NCBI GenBank assembly: GCA_965247455.1
Contig: CBDFHE010000018.1
Span: 124,001-188,000, forward strand
Source: JACZYA01 sp965247455
GTDB taxonomy: Bacteria; Acidobacteriota; Terriglobia; Acidiferrales; 2-02-FULL-67-57
DNA: 64,000 nt
Direction: 5' to 3'
Shown here: piece after piece, positions 28,773-38,300 of the stretch
Position numbering within the stretch: position 1 is the stretch's first letter
Layout: each line of letters opens with the position of its first letter
Translations under genes and position numbers: made by a program
The notes under the pieces: model-generated
The model's database searches: none
The model's input: only the letters and a program-made list of their open reading frames with translations
Told to the model about the DNA's origin: nothing

Positions 28773-29578
28773 TGCTATACCCCCTTCTAATTTCTATCGT
28801 GTCCGATGAGAAACACTCCCGTCAAACCTGTGGGGCAATGAAACCGCCCCCTCTTTTCCTAAGTGGCACATGTTCCTTTTCTGAGGAGCAAATCTCTTTC
28901 CACTCAAGCCGAAAATTTAAACTATCGTCGAACCTCTTTATCTGCAACCTGTTAGTAAATCTTCTCCTGCCTCCCAAGCCGCTAGTTCGGACGTTCGCAT
29001 ATGGAATTCTGTATTTCTTTCAGCCCAGACTTCCAAATCTCATATTCCCCCAGGCCTCGGCCCTTCAGGGACTTCCGACATCAGTGCCCGGCTCCCTACG
29101 GGGCAGCGCCTCCCGCCGGCCCGGAAGCGAAGGGCCACTCCCCGCTTGGGCGCGCACGCAACAAGTACAAACCGCTCCCCGCTGCCAGAACCACGGCGCG
29201 CATCATGATAAATTTCCATTCCTGCGTCAGAAGTAATGTGCTAATGTGCTGAAATAATAACATCAAAAAACAATGAGTCGAGGTAAGATAAAAGATAGGG
29301 AAATTATGATGACAACGGTTTGCTAATGGGCAACAAGATTTTACTTGACACTGAGCAAGTACGACATGATGATAGCGCGGCGACATAACTAAAGAGTAAG
29401 TTTCCTAACTACCTGAGGGAGTTGTTTGGCAGCGAACAGAAGATGAAAAACATGAGGCGAAGTCCCTAAGAGGTATCCACGAGCAGCAGGGCACATTCAG
29501 CTAAGGTAAGGACGAAGGGAACGCTCGGGGCGACACAGGAGACTCTAACCTCAAATTCAAGAGCGGGGGGGAAACCAC
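28773..29578. other. 800-base gap without recognisable gene
   Basis: Between the divergent TonB receptor and first amidohydrolase genes. It presumably holds both promoters. The stretch 29200-29500 is AT-rich (TGCTGAAATAATAACATC near 29248). I see no RNA gene and no convincing protein in it. Confidence 0.4.
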
Positions 29579-30979
29579 ATGAGATTCTTGAATGTAGTCC
29601 TGTTGCTTCTGGTGCCTGGGCTCGTGATGCCGGGCACAGGGACTGAATCTGACTTGGGCATCATCGTCGGTACCCTGGTTGATGGTACCGGAGGCCAACC
29701 CAAGCATGATGTCCTTATCCTTGTGCACGGAGAAACAATTCAAGCTATCGTTCCAAAGAGTGAGCTGAATTCCCATCCCGTTCGAAAACTCATTGACGCT
29801 TCCGACAAGTATCTCCTCCCCGGCTTCTTTGACATGCATGGACACGTCACTATGACGCATAGAGTGCCCCACGTTCAGGGGGATCTCATCCAGCCGACTG
29901 TTACGTATCACAAAGATGTGGCCGAATGGATGCTACGCCAGCTTCTTTTCTACGGAATAACGACAGTTCGCGAGACGGGTGATTTTCTCGAAGAAGGAAT
30001 TCAACTCAAGAAGGAATTATTGGCGGGGTCGATTCCGGGTCCAAGAATGTTTACCTGCGGCCCACTTCTGGAAGCGCCTCCACCGCGCTTCCGGACCATG
30101 TCTGCAGTGGTTTCGACCGAAGCGGAAGCCAGGGCCGAGGTACGCCGGGAGGTGGGAGCTGGCGTTGATTTTGTGAAGATATATGTCTCTTTGCCGCCAG
30201 ATTTGGTGCGGGCCGTGGTGCAAGAGGCTCATATGCACAACATGCGAGTTCTGGCCCACCTGGACACGACCACCTGGAAAGAGGCAGCTGAAATGGGTGT
30301 CGATGCCTTCGTTCATGCTAACCCCACTCCCCGAGATATTCTTACGAAAGAGCAATTGGAAAAACTTCCAGATCCAAACGATTTTCTATCTGCCTTGAAG
30401 CTGTTTGACCCTGCAAGCCAACCGGCACAGGAACTTTTTGAAGTGATGAGGCAGAAGAACATTGCCAACGACCCTAACCTGGTGGTTTACCGCAACATGG
30501 AAGCCGATTCTCCCTTCTTTTCTGAAGAGCAGCGAGAGGGGATGAAGAAGGTGCCTTCGCTCCACATGCAAGGATGGCAGCAGGAACTGTCCAGCAGAAC
30601 GGCGCCCAAATCGCCAGAGAGTATCCGTCACAGGATGCGGTTTGTGAAAGCAGCCTACGAGGCCGGTGTTCCTCTCTTAGTGGGATCTGATTTGGCCAAT
30701 CCCAATACCCTGCCGGGCCTCAGCTTGCACCAGGAACTCGAACTGTTAGTGCAAGCCGGCATCCCACCCCTGATCGTGCTGCGCATGGCCACTCACGACG
30801 CGGCAGAGTGGCTAGGGATTCTACGGGCAGTGGGCACCGTGGAGCCGGGCAAGCAGGCCGATTTGGTCATCTTGAACAAAGATCCTGTGGAAAACATCCG
30901 TAACACCCGGGACATCCATTCCGTCATTCAGGCTGGGCAAGTAGTGGACAGAGGTACTCTTGGGACGAGCGGGAGATAG
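29579..30979 (+). CDS. exported amidohydrolase, copy 1 of a duplicated pair
   Basis: A 466-residue metal-dependent amidohydrolase related to imidazolonepropionase and Xaa-Pro/Xaa-Arg dipeptidases. Metal-site motifs are FFDMHGHVTMTH (HxH), DFVKIYVSLP (bridging lysine), HLDTTTWKEAA, DAFVHANPTP and LLVGSDLANPN (Asp). The first 20 residues form a signal peptide. GGGGGG precedes the ATG. Long DNA stretches are almost identical to the third amidohydrolase gene at 32809-34224. Substrate is unknown; N-acyl or dipeptide bonds are plausible. Confidence 0.88.
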   Translation: MRFLNVVLLLLVPGLVMPGTGTESDLGIIVGTLVDGTGGQPKHDVLILVHGETIQAIVPKSELNSHPVRKLIDASDKYLLPGFFDMHGHVTMTHRVPHVQGDLIQPTVTYHKDVAEWMLRQLLFYGITTVRETGDFLEEGIQLKKELLAGSIPGPRMFTCGPLLEAPPPRFRTMSAVVSTEAEARAEVRREVGAGVDFVKIYVSLPPDLVRAVVQEAHMHNMRVLAHLDTTTWKEAAEMGVDAFVHANPTPRDILTKEQLEKLPDPNDFLSALKLFDPASQPAQELFEVMRQKNIANDPNLVVYRNMEADSPFFSEEQREGMKKVPSLHMQGWQQELSSRTAPKSPESIRHRMRFVKAAYEAGVPLLVGSDLANPNTLPGLSLHQELELLVQAGIPPLIVLRMATHDAAEWLGILRAVGTVEPGKQADLVILNKDPVENIRNTRDIHSVIQAGQVVDRGTLGTSGR

Positions 30980-31121
30980 CTCTTTGGCTCCTCCCAATAC
31001 CCAGGTCTGTAAGAGGCAAAGAAACATTACTTCGATGAGTAGTGCGTAGTCGCCGAGAACGCAAGTCAAAGATTTGTCTTTTTTCCATCTGCATTAACAA
31101 AAAAGGAGCTTCAAACTCGCT

Positions 31122-32534
31122 ATGAACCGTCGTCAGTTCATTTTCGAAGGGGCTGCACTGTCTTTGACCGGAATTGCTCTGCCAACGATTGATTCCACGG
31201 GATTGCCCACCACAAGAAGAACCGACATCGGTTCGGAAGGTGCGAAACCCTCTCGACCCCTGGTCATTCGCAACTCAACTGTGTTTGACAGTGAAAGAAA
31301 GAAGATGGTTCCTGCCCAAACAGTTGTAATCCGCGGAGAACGGATTGAGTCAGTGGGCAAGCAAAACGAACTCAGGATCCCGAGTGATGCCTATGTCCTC
31401 GACGGGCGGAGAAAATACCTGATTCCGGGACTCATCGATGCACATGTTCATCTCACGCATGTCCTCTACCAATCCTATATGACTGGAGATGAAATCCTCC
31501 CCTTCTTCTTGGCTCATGGTGTGACCACGGTACGCAGTACAGGCGACAATGTCCCAGCCCAAATGCTCATTCATCGCTACGCGACAGAGCAGCCAGACAT
31601 CTCCCCTCGAATATTCCGCTGCAGTTTCTTGATAGGGAATGTGCCATCTTACCACAAAGACGTTGGATGGGGTCTCACGAAACCAGAAGAGGTTCCGGAC
31701 TTCGTGGCTGATATGGCAGCGTGGAAAGTGACGACCTTAAAGATTTATGCCAATTGTTTGCCTTCGGTGGGCCGCCGGATTATCGAAGAAGGCCACCGCC
31801 AGGGTCTGGTGGTCACTGGCCACTTGAGTAGCTATCCGACAGGCGATGCTATTGAAGATGGGATTGATTGCCTGGAACACATCGAAACCGTATCTGACTT
31901 TCTCCGTACGGATCCAAAAGACCGTCATTCCCTCAGCCTGACGACTGATGCCGCCAAGCGTCTGGTAGACAAAATCGTGGAACACGAAGTCTTTGTTGAC
32001 CCCACACTGATGGTGTTCTGGGGAATGCTGTTTTTCGCCGATGTCCCAGAAATCATTAATCATCCGGATAACTTGAAAATGCCGAAACGTCTCCTAAATT
32101 GGTGGGAGAAAATTCGTCCGCGCACGCTTGCTAACTATAGTTCCGGCCCTCTGTCAGTCCGTCGAGCTACATTTGAGAAATATCAACGTCTGGTAGGTAT
32201 GTTGCATCGCGCCGGCGCCAAGATCCTTGTTGGTACAGATGCCCCCGAGCCTCAGGTCCCACCCGGTTACTCCCTCCACCATGAAATGGAACTGCTCGTG
32301 GAATCAGGCATGCCGCCCGCTGATGTTCTTGCTTCTGCAACGGTCAACAACGCACGAGTGCTAGGCGAAGAAGAGAACTTGGGGAGCATTAAGGCGGGAA
32401 AATTGGCAGATATTGTAATGCTCGATGCCGATCCGTTGGAAGACATTAAAAATTCTCGCAAAATACATCGCGTGATCAAAGGAGGAAAAGTTCTAGACCC
32501 CTGGCTGATATTGACACACACGCCGAAGGAGTAG
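31122..32534 (+). CDS. exported amidohydrolase with Tat-like signal
   Basis: A 470-residue amidohydrolase of the same broad family as its neighbours but clearly divergent. The start MNRRQFIFEGAALSLTGIAL has twin arginines and a hydrophobic stretch, suggesting Tat export of a folded, metal-loaded enzyme. Metal motifs are IPGLIDAHVHLTH, TLKIYANCLP (Lys), VTGHLSSYP, DCLEHIETV and LVGTDAPEPQ. AAAGGAG precedes the ATG. It sits between the two near-identical copies, so the duplication event brackets it. Confidence 0.88.
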   Translation: MNRRQFIFEGAALSLTGIALPTIDSTGLPTTRRTDIGSEGAKPSRPLVIRNSTVFDSERKKMVPAQTVVIRGERIESVGKQNELRIPSDAYVLDGRRKYLIPGLIDAHVHLTHVLYQSYMTGDEILPFFLAHGVTTVRSTGDNVPAQMLIHRYATEQPDISPRIFRCSFLIGNVPSYHKDVGWGLTKPEEVPDFVADMAAWKVTTLKIYANCLPSVGRRIIEEGHRQGLVVTGHLSSYPTGDAIEDGIDCLEHIETVSDFLRTDPKDRHSLSLTTDAAKRLVDKIVEHEVFVDPTLMVFWGMLFFADVPEIINHPDNLKMPKRLLNWWEKIRPRTLANYSSGPLSVRRATFEKYQRLVGMLHRAGAKILVGTDAPEPQVPPGYSLHHEMELLVESGMPPADVLASATVNNARVLGEEENLGSIKAGKLADIVMLDADPLEDIKNSRKIHRVIKGGKVLDPWLILTHTPKE

Positions 32535-32808
32535 CAGGGAGCAAAGAAGTAAGTCCTTTTGCGCAACACTCCCGTTGCAGAATGCCAGCGTTGTCAAACC
32601 CACCGCTAGTCTCCACTACTAGGCAGCACTGGCTTGGTCCAATGCTCAGAGAAGCACCACTGAGGGTGTCCAACATGATACGCGACCCTTGTCACGCAGT
32701 GGGGATATCTGCGAGGAGCGCTCTACAAACTAGGTTTGCCTCTAGTCCAACAGGAGTATCCTTCCGAGGAGTATGACAACAATGCAACTTAAAAAGGCAG
32801 GAGGCGTC

Positions 32809-34224
32809 ATGAGAATCTTCAAAGCGGTGCTGCTGTTTTTTTTGCTGGGGTTCTTGAGCCAGTGCACCAGTACCACATCTGACTTGGGCATTATCGCGGG
32901 TACCCTTGTTGATGGTACGGGAGGTAAACCCAAACGGAATGTGCTCGTGCTTGTAAATGGGGGCACTATTCAAGCTATCGTTCCAAAGAGTGAGCTGGAT
33001 TCCCATCCCGTTCGAAAACTCATTGACGCTTCCGACAAGTATCTCCTCCCTGGCCTCTTTGACATGCATGGACACGTCACTATGACTCATAGGGAAGCTT
33101 CTCTTGAAGAGAATCGACCACAGTTTACAGTTACATATCGCAAAGATGTGGCCGAATGGATGCTACGCCAGCTTCTTTTCTACGGAATAACGACAGTTCG
33201 CGAGACGGCTGATTTTCTCGAAGAAGGAATTCAACTCAAGAAGGAATTATTGGCAGGGTCAATTCCGGGCCCAAGAATGTTTACTTGTGGTCCGCTTCTG
33301 GAAGCGCCTCCACCGGTTTTCCGCACCATGTCTGCGGTGGTTTCGACCGAAGCGGAAGCCAGGGCCGAGGTACGCCGGGAGGTGGAAGCTGGCGTTGATT
33401 TTGTGAAAATTTATGCCTCTCTACCACTGGATTTGGCCCGGGCTGTGGTGCAAGAAGCTCACGCCCACAATACCCGAGTTCTAGCCCACCTTGGAACCAC
33501 AACTTGGAAGGAAGCAGCCGAAGTGGGTGTTGATGCCTTTGTTCACGCTAACCCCGTTCCCCAGGATATCCTCACCGAGAAGCAGCTAAAAGAGATATCG
33601 GACCCAAAGGAGTTCCTAGCGTTTCTAGCGGCCTTCAAGCTATTTGAACCTGAAGGCCAACCAGCGCAAGAACTTTTTGAAGTGATGAAGCAGAAGAACA
33701 TTGCCAACGACCCTAACCTGGTGGTTTACCGCAACATGGCAGGCAATTCTTCCTTCCTTTCTGAGGAGCAGGGAGAGGAGATGAAGGCCGTGCCTTCCTT
33801 TCTGATGGAAGGATGGCAACAGGAACTAGGCAGTGGCACACTCCCCATATCTCAAGAGAGCATCCATCACATGATGCGGTTTGTCAAAGCAGCCTACGAT
33901 GCCGGTGTTCCTCTCTTGGTGGGCTCTGATTTGGCCAATCCCAATACCCTACCAGGCCTCAGCTTGCACCAGGAACTCGAACTGTTAGTGCAAGCCGGCA
34001 TCCCACCCCTGATCGTGCTGCGCATGGCCACTCACGACGCGGCAGAGTGGCTAGGGATCCTGCAAGAGGTGGGCACCGTTGAGCCGGGTAAGCAGGCCGA
34101 TTTGGTCATCTTGAACAAAGATCCTATGGAAAACATTCGCAACACCCGGGACATCCACTCCGTGATTCAGGCTGGAAAAGTGGTGGATAGAACTTCCCTT
34201 GCAACCATGGGACTCCCGAAATGA
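32809..34224 (+). CDS. exported amidohydrolase, copy 2 of the duplicated pair
   Basis: A 471-residue paralogue of the amidohydrolase at 29579, with the same metal motifs (DMHGHVTMTH, VKIYASLP, VGSDLANPN). The ATG at 32809 is chosen because GGAGG stands six bases upstream; the frame extends 12 codons further without a signal. The N-terminus (MRIFKAVLLFFLLGFLSQCT) is a signal peptide; Cys-19 could be lipidated but the LSQC box is non-standard. Identity to copy 1 is patchy: stretches such as 32970-33055 are nearly identical while others differ, which fits gene conversion. Confidence 0.88.
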   Translation: MRIFKAVLLFFLLGFLSQCTSTTSDLGIIAGTLVDGTGGKPKRNVLVLVNGGTIQAIVPKSELDSHPVRKLIDASDKYLLPGLFDMHGHVTMTHREASLEENRPQFTVTYRKDVAEWMLRQLLFYGITTVRETADFLEEGIQLKKELLAGSIPGPRMFTCGPLLEAPPPVFRTMSAVVSTEAEARAEVRREVEAGVDFVKIYASLPLDLARAVVQEAHAHNTRVLAHLGTTTWKEAAEVGVDAFVHANPVPQDILTEKQLKEISDPKEFLAFLAAFKLFEPEGQPAQELFEVMKQKNIANDPNLVVYRNMAGNSSFLSEEQGEEMKAVPSFLMEGWQQELGSGTLPISQESIHHMMRFVKAAYDAGVPLLVGSDLANPNTLPGLSLHQELELLVQAGIPPLIVLRMATHDAAEWLGILQEVGTVEPGKQADLVILNKDPMENIRNTRDIHSVIQAGKVVDRTSLATMGLPK

Positions 34225-34594
34225 AGATCGATGGAGGAAGGTAACCGCGTCTGGGGTATCACCCCCGGCGCGCGGCGTAATTAGCTGAAAATGCACTCCT
34301 TATCGGTAGGAAACTAGTTTCAAAACCATGTTTTTTCTGTCTCTTTCCGCCACCTCCTCCCTTTTGGAAGAGCCAACCGCCCTTCCTTCCCCAGGGTGAA
34401 CACTAGGCGAATGCCGTCCCGCTGTCAACTTCCAACCCCTTCGGGCCTTGGCTTTCTCTCCCAGCCTTGCGGCACGACTGGAGTCATGTACCCCAACGAA
34501 AGCGCCGAGCTAGGAGCAATGAGCGTCGTGCAACAAATCCCCTTGCCCTATTCTTACTCCCGTCACCGGCCCTGCGGAACGAGGCTCTTCCAAA
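34225..34594. other. intergenic region without recognisable gene
   Basis: Between the third amidohydrolase and the amidase remnant. No coding, RNA gene or clear hairpin is seen. It marks the change back from AT-richer accessory DNA to GC-rich DNA. Confidence 0.4.
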
Positions 34595-34623
34595 TTGTTT
34601 TTGAGTTGAAGCTCGGATAGAAT
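34595..34623 (+). promoter_or_regulatory. predicted promoter of the lost amidase gene, leaderless type
   Basis: TTGTTT (34595-34600) and TAGAAT (34618-34623) are spaced by 17 bases. Only six bases separate the -10 box from the ATG at 34630, so the transcript would begin at or next to the start codon. The promoter survives although its gene does not. Confidence 0.55.
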
Positions 34624-34629
34624 ACCCAC

Positions 34630-34728
34630 ATGGGCGAGCTAACCCACCAAAGCGCCTGCATGCTGGCCGAACTGATCCGCAAGAAGGAAGTGTCGTCGCA
34701 GGAAGTGGCCCCTCCGTTGTCGGGATAA
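34630..34728 (+). pseudogene. N-terminal remnant of an amidase (GatA-like) gene
   Basis: The first 27 codons read MGELTHQSACMLAELIRKKE then VSSQEVA, closely matching the usual amidase/GatA N-terminus (SAxxLAxxIRxKEVSSxEV). At 34711 the sequence switches to a dispersed repeat and stops at TAA (34726-34728). The catalytic part (Ser-Ser-Lys triad, about residues 70-180) is absent, so the gene was lost by deletion or insertion. Confidence 0.6.
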
Positions 34729-34940
34729 ATTCCGGCCGAAAAGCCGACGCCGAAGCCCCGCGCGGCGGGACTTCATCGCCGCTACCAAAAACCTGAAAGA
34801 GGCGGGTGCCGAGCACCTCTTCCGAACTTGCTACATGATGGAGCGCGTCCCGCTTGTGGCGGGGTAAACTCCGCACCCCTTCCGAACTTGTTCCTTTTCG
34901 GGACCGATTCTTCTCTGCGTACTCTGCGCCTCTGTGGTTC
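34727..34940 (-). repeat. composite dispersed repeat, inverted copy
   Basis: In the reverse orientation this region carries the modules also found at 37995-38300 and 42175-42430: GGAAGAGGTGCTCGGCACC (34801-34825), a GGTAGCGGCGAT module (about 34777-34790) and an ACCACAGAGGCGCAGAG module (about 34920-34937). A second shortened CGGAAGGGGTGCGGAG copy lies near 34868-34885. It has no gene of its own. Confidence 0.55.
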
Positions 34941-34989
34941 GTCTAAGACGGGTGGGGTAGAATCGGGGGGCTGCTGCGGAGGGAACGAG

Positions 34990-35769
34990 ATGGTGGAAAA
35001 AATCAAAGTGCGACGCGAAGGGCAAATGGTCAAAGTGCTGCTGAACCGGCCGGAAGCCTACAACGCGCTCGACCCGGAGCTGATCCGGAGCTTTACCGCC
35101 CACATGGTGTCGCTGGCCGACGACGAGTCGGTGCGCGGCGTCGTGATCAGCGGCGAAGGCAAAGCCTTCTGCGCCGGCGGCGACTTGAAGTGGGCCACCG
35201 GCTTCCCCAAAGGCGTGCCGGCGGCGTTTCATCAATTGGCCGGGCGCTTCCACCAGGGCATTTTGGAAATTCGGCGGATGGCGAAGCCGGTGATCGCCGC
35301 CGTCAACGGCGTGGCCGCCGGCGGGGGCTTTTCGCTGGCGCTGGCGTGCGACTTTCGGATCATGGCGCGCTCAGCCAGCTTCAAGCAGGCTTACACTTCC
35401 GCCGGGCTTTCCATTGACGGCGGCGGAACGTTCACGCTCCCGCGGCTGGTCGGCCTGGCGCGCGCGCTGGAAGTCGCCGCCTTTGACCGGCCCATCCCCG
35501 CCGACCAGGCCTGGGCCTGGGGCCTGGTGACCAAAGTGGTGGACGACGGGCACGCGGTGGACGAAGCGGTCAACATGGCGCAGGAGCTGGCGCGCATCTC
35601 GATGAACTCCTTCGGCTGGTCGAAGCAGCTCCTGACCGATTCCTTCAACACGCCCTTCGAAGCGCACATCGAGCGCGAGCGCGCCGGCATCTCCGCCTGC
35701 GCCGCGCACCCCGACGGGCAGGAAGGCATCAAGGCGTTCGTGGAAAAGCGTAAGCCGACGTTCTATTAG
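34990..35769 (+). CDS. enoyl-CoA hydratase/isomerase family protein
   Basis: A 259-residue crotonase-fold protein that acts on acyl-CoA thioesters. Oxyanion-hole regions are SGEGKAFCAGGDLKWATGF near 50 and VAAGGGFSLALACDFRIMA near 105. The usual hydratase glutamate is not obvious: the region reads SAGLSIDGGGTFTLPRLVGL, so isomerase or another crotonase reaction is possible. The ATG at 34990 is chosen with GGAGGG eight bases upstream; a TAGAAT box lies at 34958-34963. The ending EGIKAFVEKRKPTFY is typical. Its 3' end overlaps the convergent GGDEF gene by four bases. Confidence 0.88.
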   Translation: MVEKIKVRREGQMVKVLLNRPEAYNALDPELIRSFTAHMVSLADDESVRGVVISGEGKAFCAGGDLKWATGFPKGVPAAFHQLAGRFHQGILEIRRMAKPVIAAVNGVAAGGGFSLALACDFRIMARSASFKQAYTSAGLSIDGGGTFTLPRLVGLARALEVAAFDRPIPADQAWAWGLVTKVVDDGHAVDEAVNMAQELARISMNSFGWSKQLLTDSFNTPFEAHIERERAGISACAAHPDGQEGIKAFVEKRKPTFY

Positions 35770-36885
35770 TGGGACCAGGGCTCGATGCGGTTCCGGCCGG
35801 CCCGCTTGGCGGTGTAGAGGGCCCGGTCGGCGGCCTTGAGCACCTGCTCGGGCCTGGCGTTGTGCGGGTCGCGCTCGGCCACGCCGATGCTGACGGTGAT
35901 GGAAGCTTCTCTTCGGCTCTGCCGGCTGGGCCGGGGCTTCTTGGGCTTCCTGCGCGGACGGCCGGGGCCGCGAACCGTAAAGCGCGTCTCCTCGACCGCT
36001 TTGCGAATTCGTTCCAGGTAAGGCAGGCTTTCGTCCACCGCTCGGCCGGGAAAAAGTATCGTGAACTCTTCGCCGCCGTAGCGGAACGCCCGACCGCCGC
36101 CGCCGACCTCGGCCAGCTTGGCAGCCACCATGCGCAATACCTGGTCGCCGATGTCGTGCCCGTAGCGGTCATTGAATTTTTTGAAGTGATCGATGTCAAC
36201 CATCGCCACCGTGTACTGCCCGCCCACCCGTTGCAAGGCTTCGTTCAGCGCCCGCCGCGCCGAGAGGCCGGTGAGCTGGTCCCGGTACGCCATGTAATAG
36301 GAGGCCTGGATGAGGCCCGCGACCAGGATCAGTCCCGCGGTGGCAAAATAGGTGGTGGGGCCGGAGCCGACGCCGTCCGCGTTCAGCGCCAGAAACGTCG
36401 CCGCCAACGCCCACAGGAAGCCGCGCCCGGTCGCGTAATGCCGTCGTCCCCGCTCCGGCCGGGCGGCAGAGCAGAAACACGGCCCCAACCTGCAAGAAGA
36501 TCGCCGCCAGCCGCAGCAGGCCGGTCAGGGTCAGAGTGCCGCGCTCAGTCAGCAACGTGAGCGCAGCCAGATTCAAAGGCAGTAGAAAGGCCACCGCTTG
36601 GAAAACAACCCGCCCCACACCCGCCGCTCCCGCTTCCCCGGCGGCAAAGTGCAGCAGGGCGCGGTCGGCCAGCGCCAGAACCAACAAGGCGAACAGCAGC
36701 CGGCTGCGATGAAACCACCAGCCCAACACTACGCCCACGGCGAACACGGCGTAGGGGTAGAAACGCACCAAACCCCTGACCGATTCCTGGATGGCCGGCC
36801 ACTGCACCAACACCACTACCGCCAGCAGCAACAGGCCGCCCGGGGACACCAATGACGTCAACTTCTTCAGAGCAGTTGAGCGCAC
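35766..36885 (-). CDS. membrane-bound diguanylate cyclase (GGDEF), frameshifted
   Basis: Two overlapping frames make one protein: an N-terminal half from GTG 36885 with about five membrane helices, and a C-terminal half with one or two more helices and a GGDEF domain. The domain has MVDIDHFKKFNDRYGHDIGD and an active-site FRYGGEEFTILFPG (GGEEF, active type). A single-base shift lies in the G/C-rich stretch about 36430-36470. Within the GGDEF domain an insert of about 22 residues, nearly all Arg, Lys and Pro (GPGRPRRKPKKPRPSRQSRR), interrupts the region before ASITVSIGVAERD. It should make cyclic di-GMP if intact. Confidence 0.8.
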
Positions 36886-37034
36886 GCTTCCCGACTCCCG
36901 TGAAGCGCAGTCATTGTGCCAGATTCCGCCTTTGCCCGCACCAGTCCTGCACGAGCCTGGGGGAGAAGTTACACCAAAGAAAAAACGGCTACAGATGCGA
37001 AGGCGAGAACGAAGCCCGCTCTGCTATCGCGCGG

Positions 37035-37760
37035 CTACGGTCGGGGAGCGAGGTGGAGCGGGCGGGCGAGCCGCACCCAACTCAGCAGGCGGATGACCGG
37101 CCAGGACGGGTCAAATTCGGTGCGGCCGATGCTGAAGCGGGCTGAGGTGGGAAAGGCGTGGTGGTTGTTGTGCAAGCCTTCCCCGGCGGTGAGCAGCGCC
37201 ACCGAGCGCAGGTTGGTGGCGGTATTGTCGAAAGTCCGGTAGCCGACCGCGTGGCCGGCGCCGTTGATGATTGCGTTGAGAAAGATGTAAACCACCATCT
37301 GCGTACCAAAAGCCAGCCCGCCCCAGATCGGCCCCAGCAAGAAAATAAACAGGAGCACCCCCAGCGCCAGCCCGGGCAAACCGCGGCCAAAAATGTGCCG
37401 GTCGAGCCAGCCATTGCCCACGTCGGGCGCGAAGCTGGTCAGCGTCTCCGGGTTACGTGTTTCGCGCGCGTAGTAGTAAATATTCCCCAGCAGAATGCGC
37501 CACAAGCCTTTCAGCACCGGGCTGTGCGGGTCGCCTTCAATGTCGGGATAGCGGTGGTGCTTGCGGTGCACGGCCACCCATTCCTTGGTCACGATGCCGG
37601 TGGCCAGCCACAACTGGAGTCGCATCGGAAATTCCACCAGGGGATGCAGGTAAAGAGCCCGATGGGTCAGACGCCGATGCAAATAAATGCTGGTGGCAAA
37701 AGTTGAAAGTTGCACCGACACTACAACCAACGCCAACGCGTAAAGAAAATCCATCAACAC
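37035..37760 (-). CDS. acyl-CoA/fatty-acid desaturase
   Basis: A 241-residue integral membrane di-iron desaturase that introduces a double bond, probably delta-9, into acyl chains. All three histidine boxes are visible: HRRLTH (28-33), HRKHHR (near 64) and HNNHHAFP (near 198), between about four hydrophobic segments. It is shorter than eukaryotic forms and lacks a cytochrome b5 domain. GTG at 37760 has CGGAG six bases upstream; an ATG two codons later is the alternative start. It is separate from other lipid genes. Confidence 0.9.
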   Translation of the reverse strand: MLMDFLYALALVVVSVQLSTFATSIYLHRRLTHRALYLHPLVEFPMRLQLWLATGIVTKEWVAVHRKHHRYPDIEGDPHSPVLKGLWRILLGNIYYYARETRNPETLTSFAPDVGNGWLDRHIFGRGLPGLALGVLLFIFLLGPIWGGLAFGTQMVVYIFLNAIINGAGHAVGYRTFDNTATNLRSVALLTAGEGLHNNHHAFPTSARFSIGRTEFDPSWPVIRLLSWVRLARPLHLAPRP

Positions 37761-37994
37761 ACTACGCTCCGTTGCTCCTGAGATTCAACAACAAACACAC
37801 AGCATAACCAAGTTTTCCCCAACCGTCAAATGACAAAATCCAATATGAGGAAAAATTAACCGCGCGCGCTCCGCTCGCACTCCCGCACGACCTTCTGCTT
37901 GATAGCCACAAACGCTTGCACCGGCCCGAACCCTTTCGTTCGGCAGCGGCGCGACATTCATCCCGTCCCCAACGGGGCATGCTCTTTCTTCAAT

Positions 37995-38300
37995 AAAAAC
38001 CTAGTCCGGAAGAGGTGCTCGGCACCCGCTCTGTGGGACGCACCCGCCTCCTTTAGATTCGTGGTAGCGGCGATACCTCCACGGGCATCGCCAGTTTTTC
38101 CTCCGCGTCCTCTGCGCCTCTGCGGTGGTTTGTTCCGACAACTAATTTAGCCCTGAATTTTCTCTGTGCCTCTGTGGCCTGTCCTGCCACAAAACTCCTA
38201 GTCCGGAAGAGCTGCCTGTCTGCCCTGCCTACCGCAGGCAGGCGCAGGCAGGCTCCGCACCCGCAACGGCGACGCACCCGCGCAAGTGGCACCACTCCTC
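37995..38300 (+). repeat. composite dispersed repeat cluster
   Basis: Modules in order: CCTAGTCCGGAAGAGGTGCT to 38030; CACCCGCCTCCTTTAGAT then GGTAGCGGCGAT with a GGGCATCG arm (about 38040-38090); TCCTCTGCGCCTCTGCGG (about 38107-38125); and a second CCTAGTCCGGAAGAG copy from 38197, split by a perfect 19-nt palindrome at 38224-38242. The whole 37761-38300 gap contains no gene. Confidence 0.55.

Noticed and set aside
20885..34224. Prophage or conjugative island
   Set aside because: No integrase, structural, or transfer gene is present; only composition and gene content suggest acquisition.
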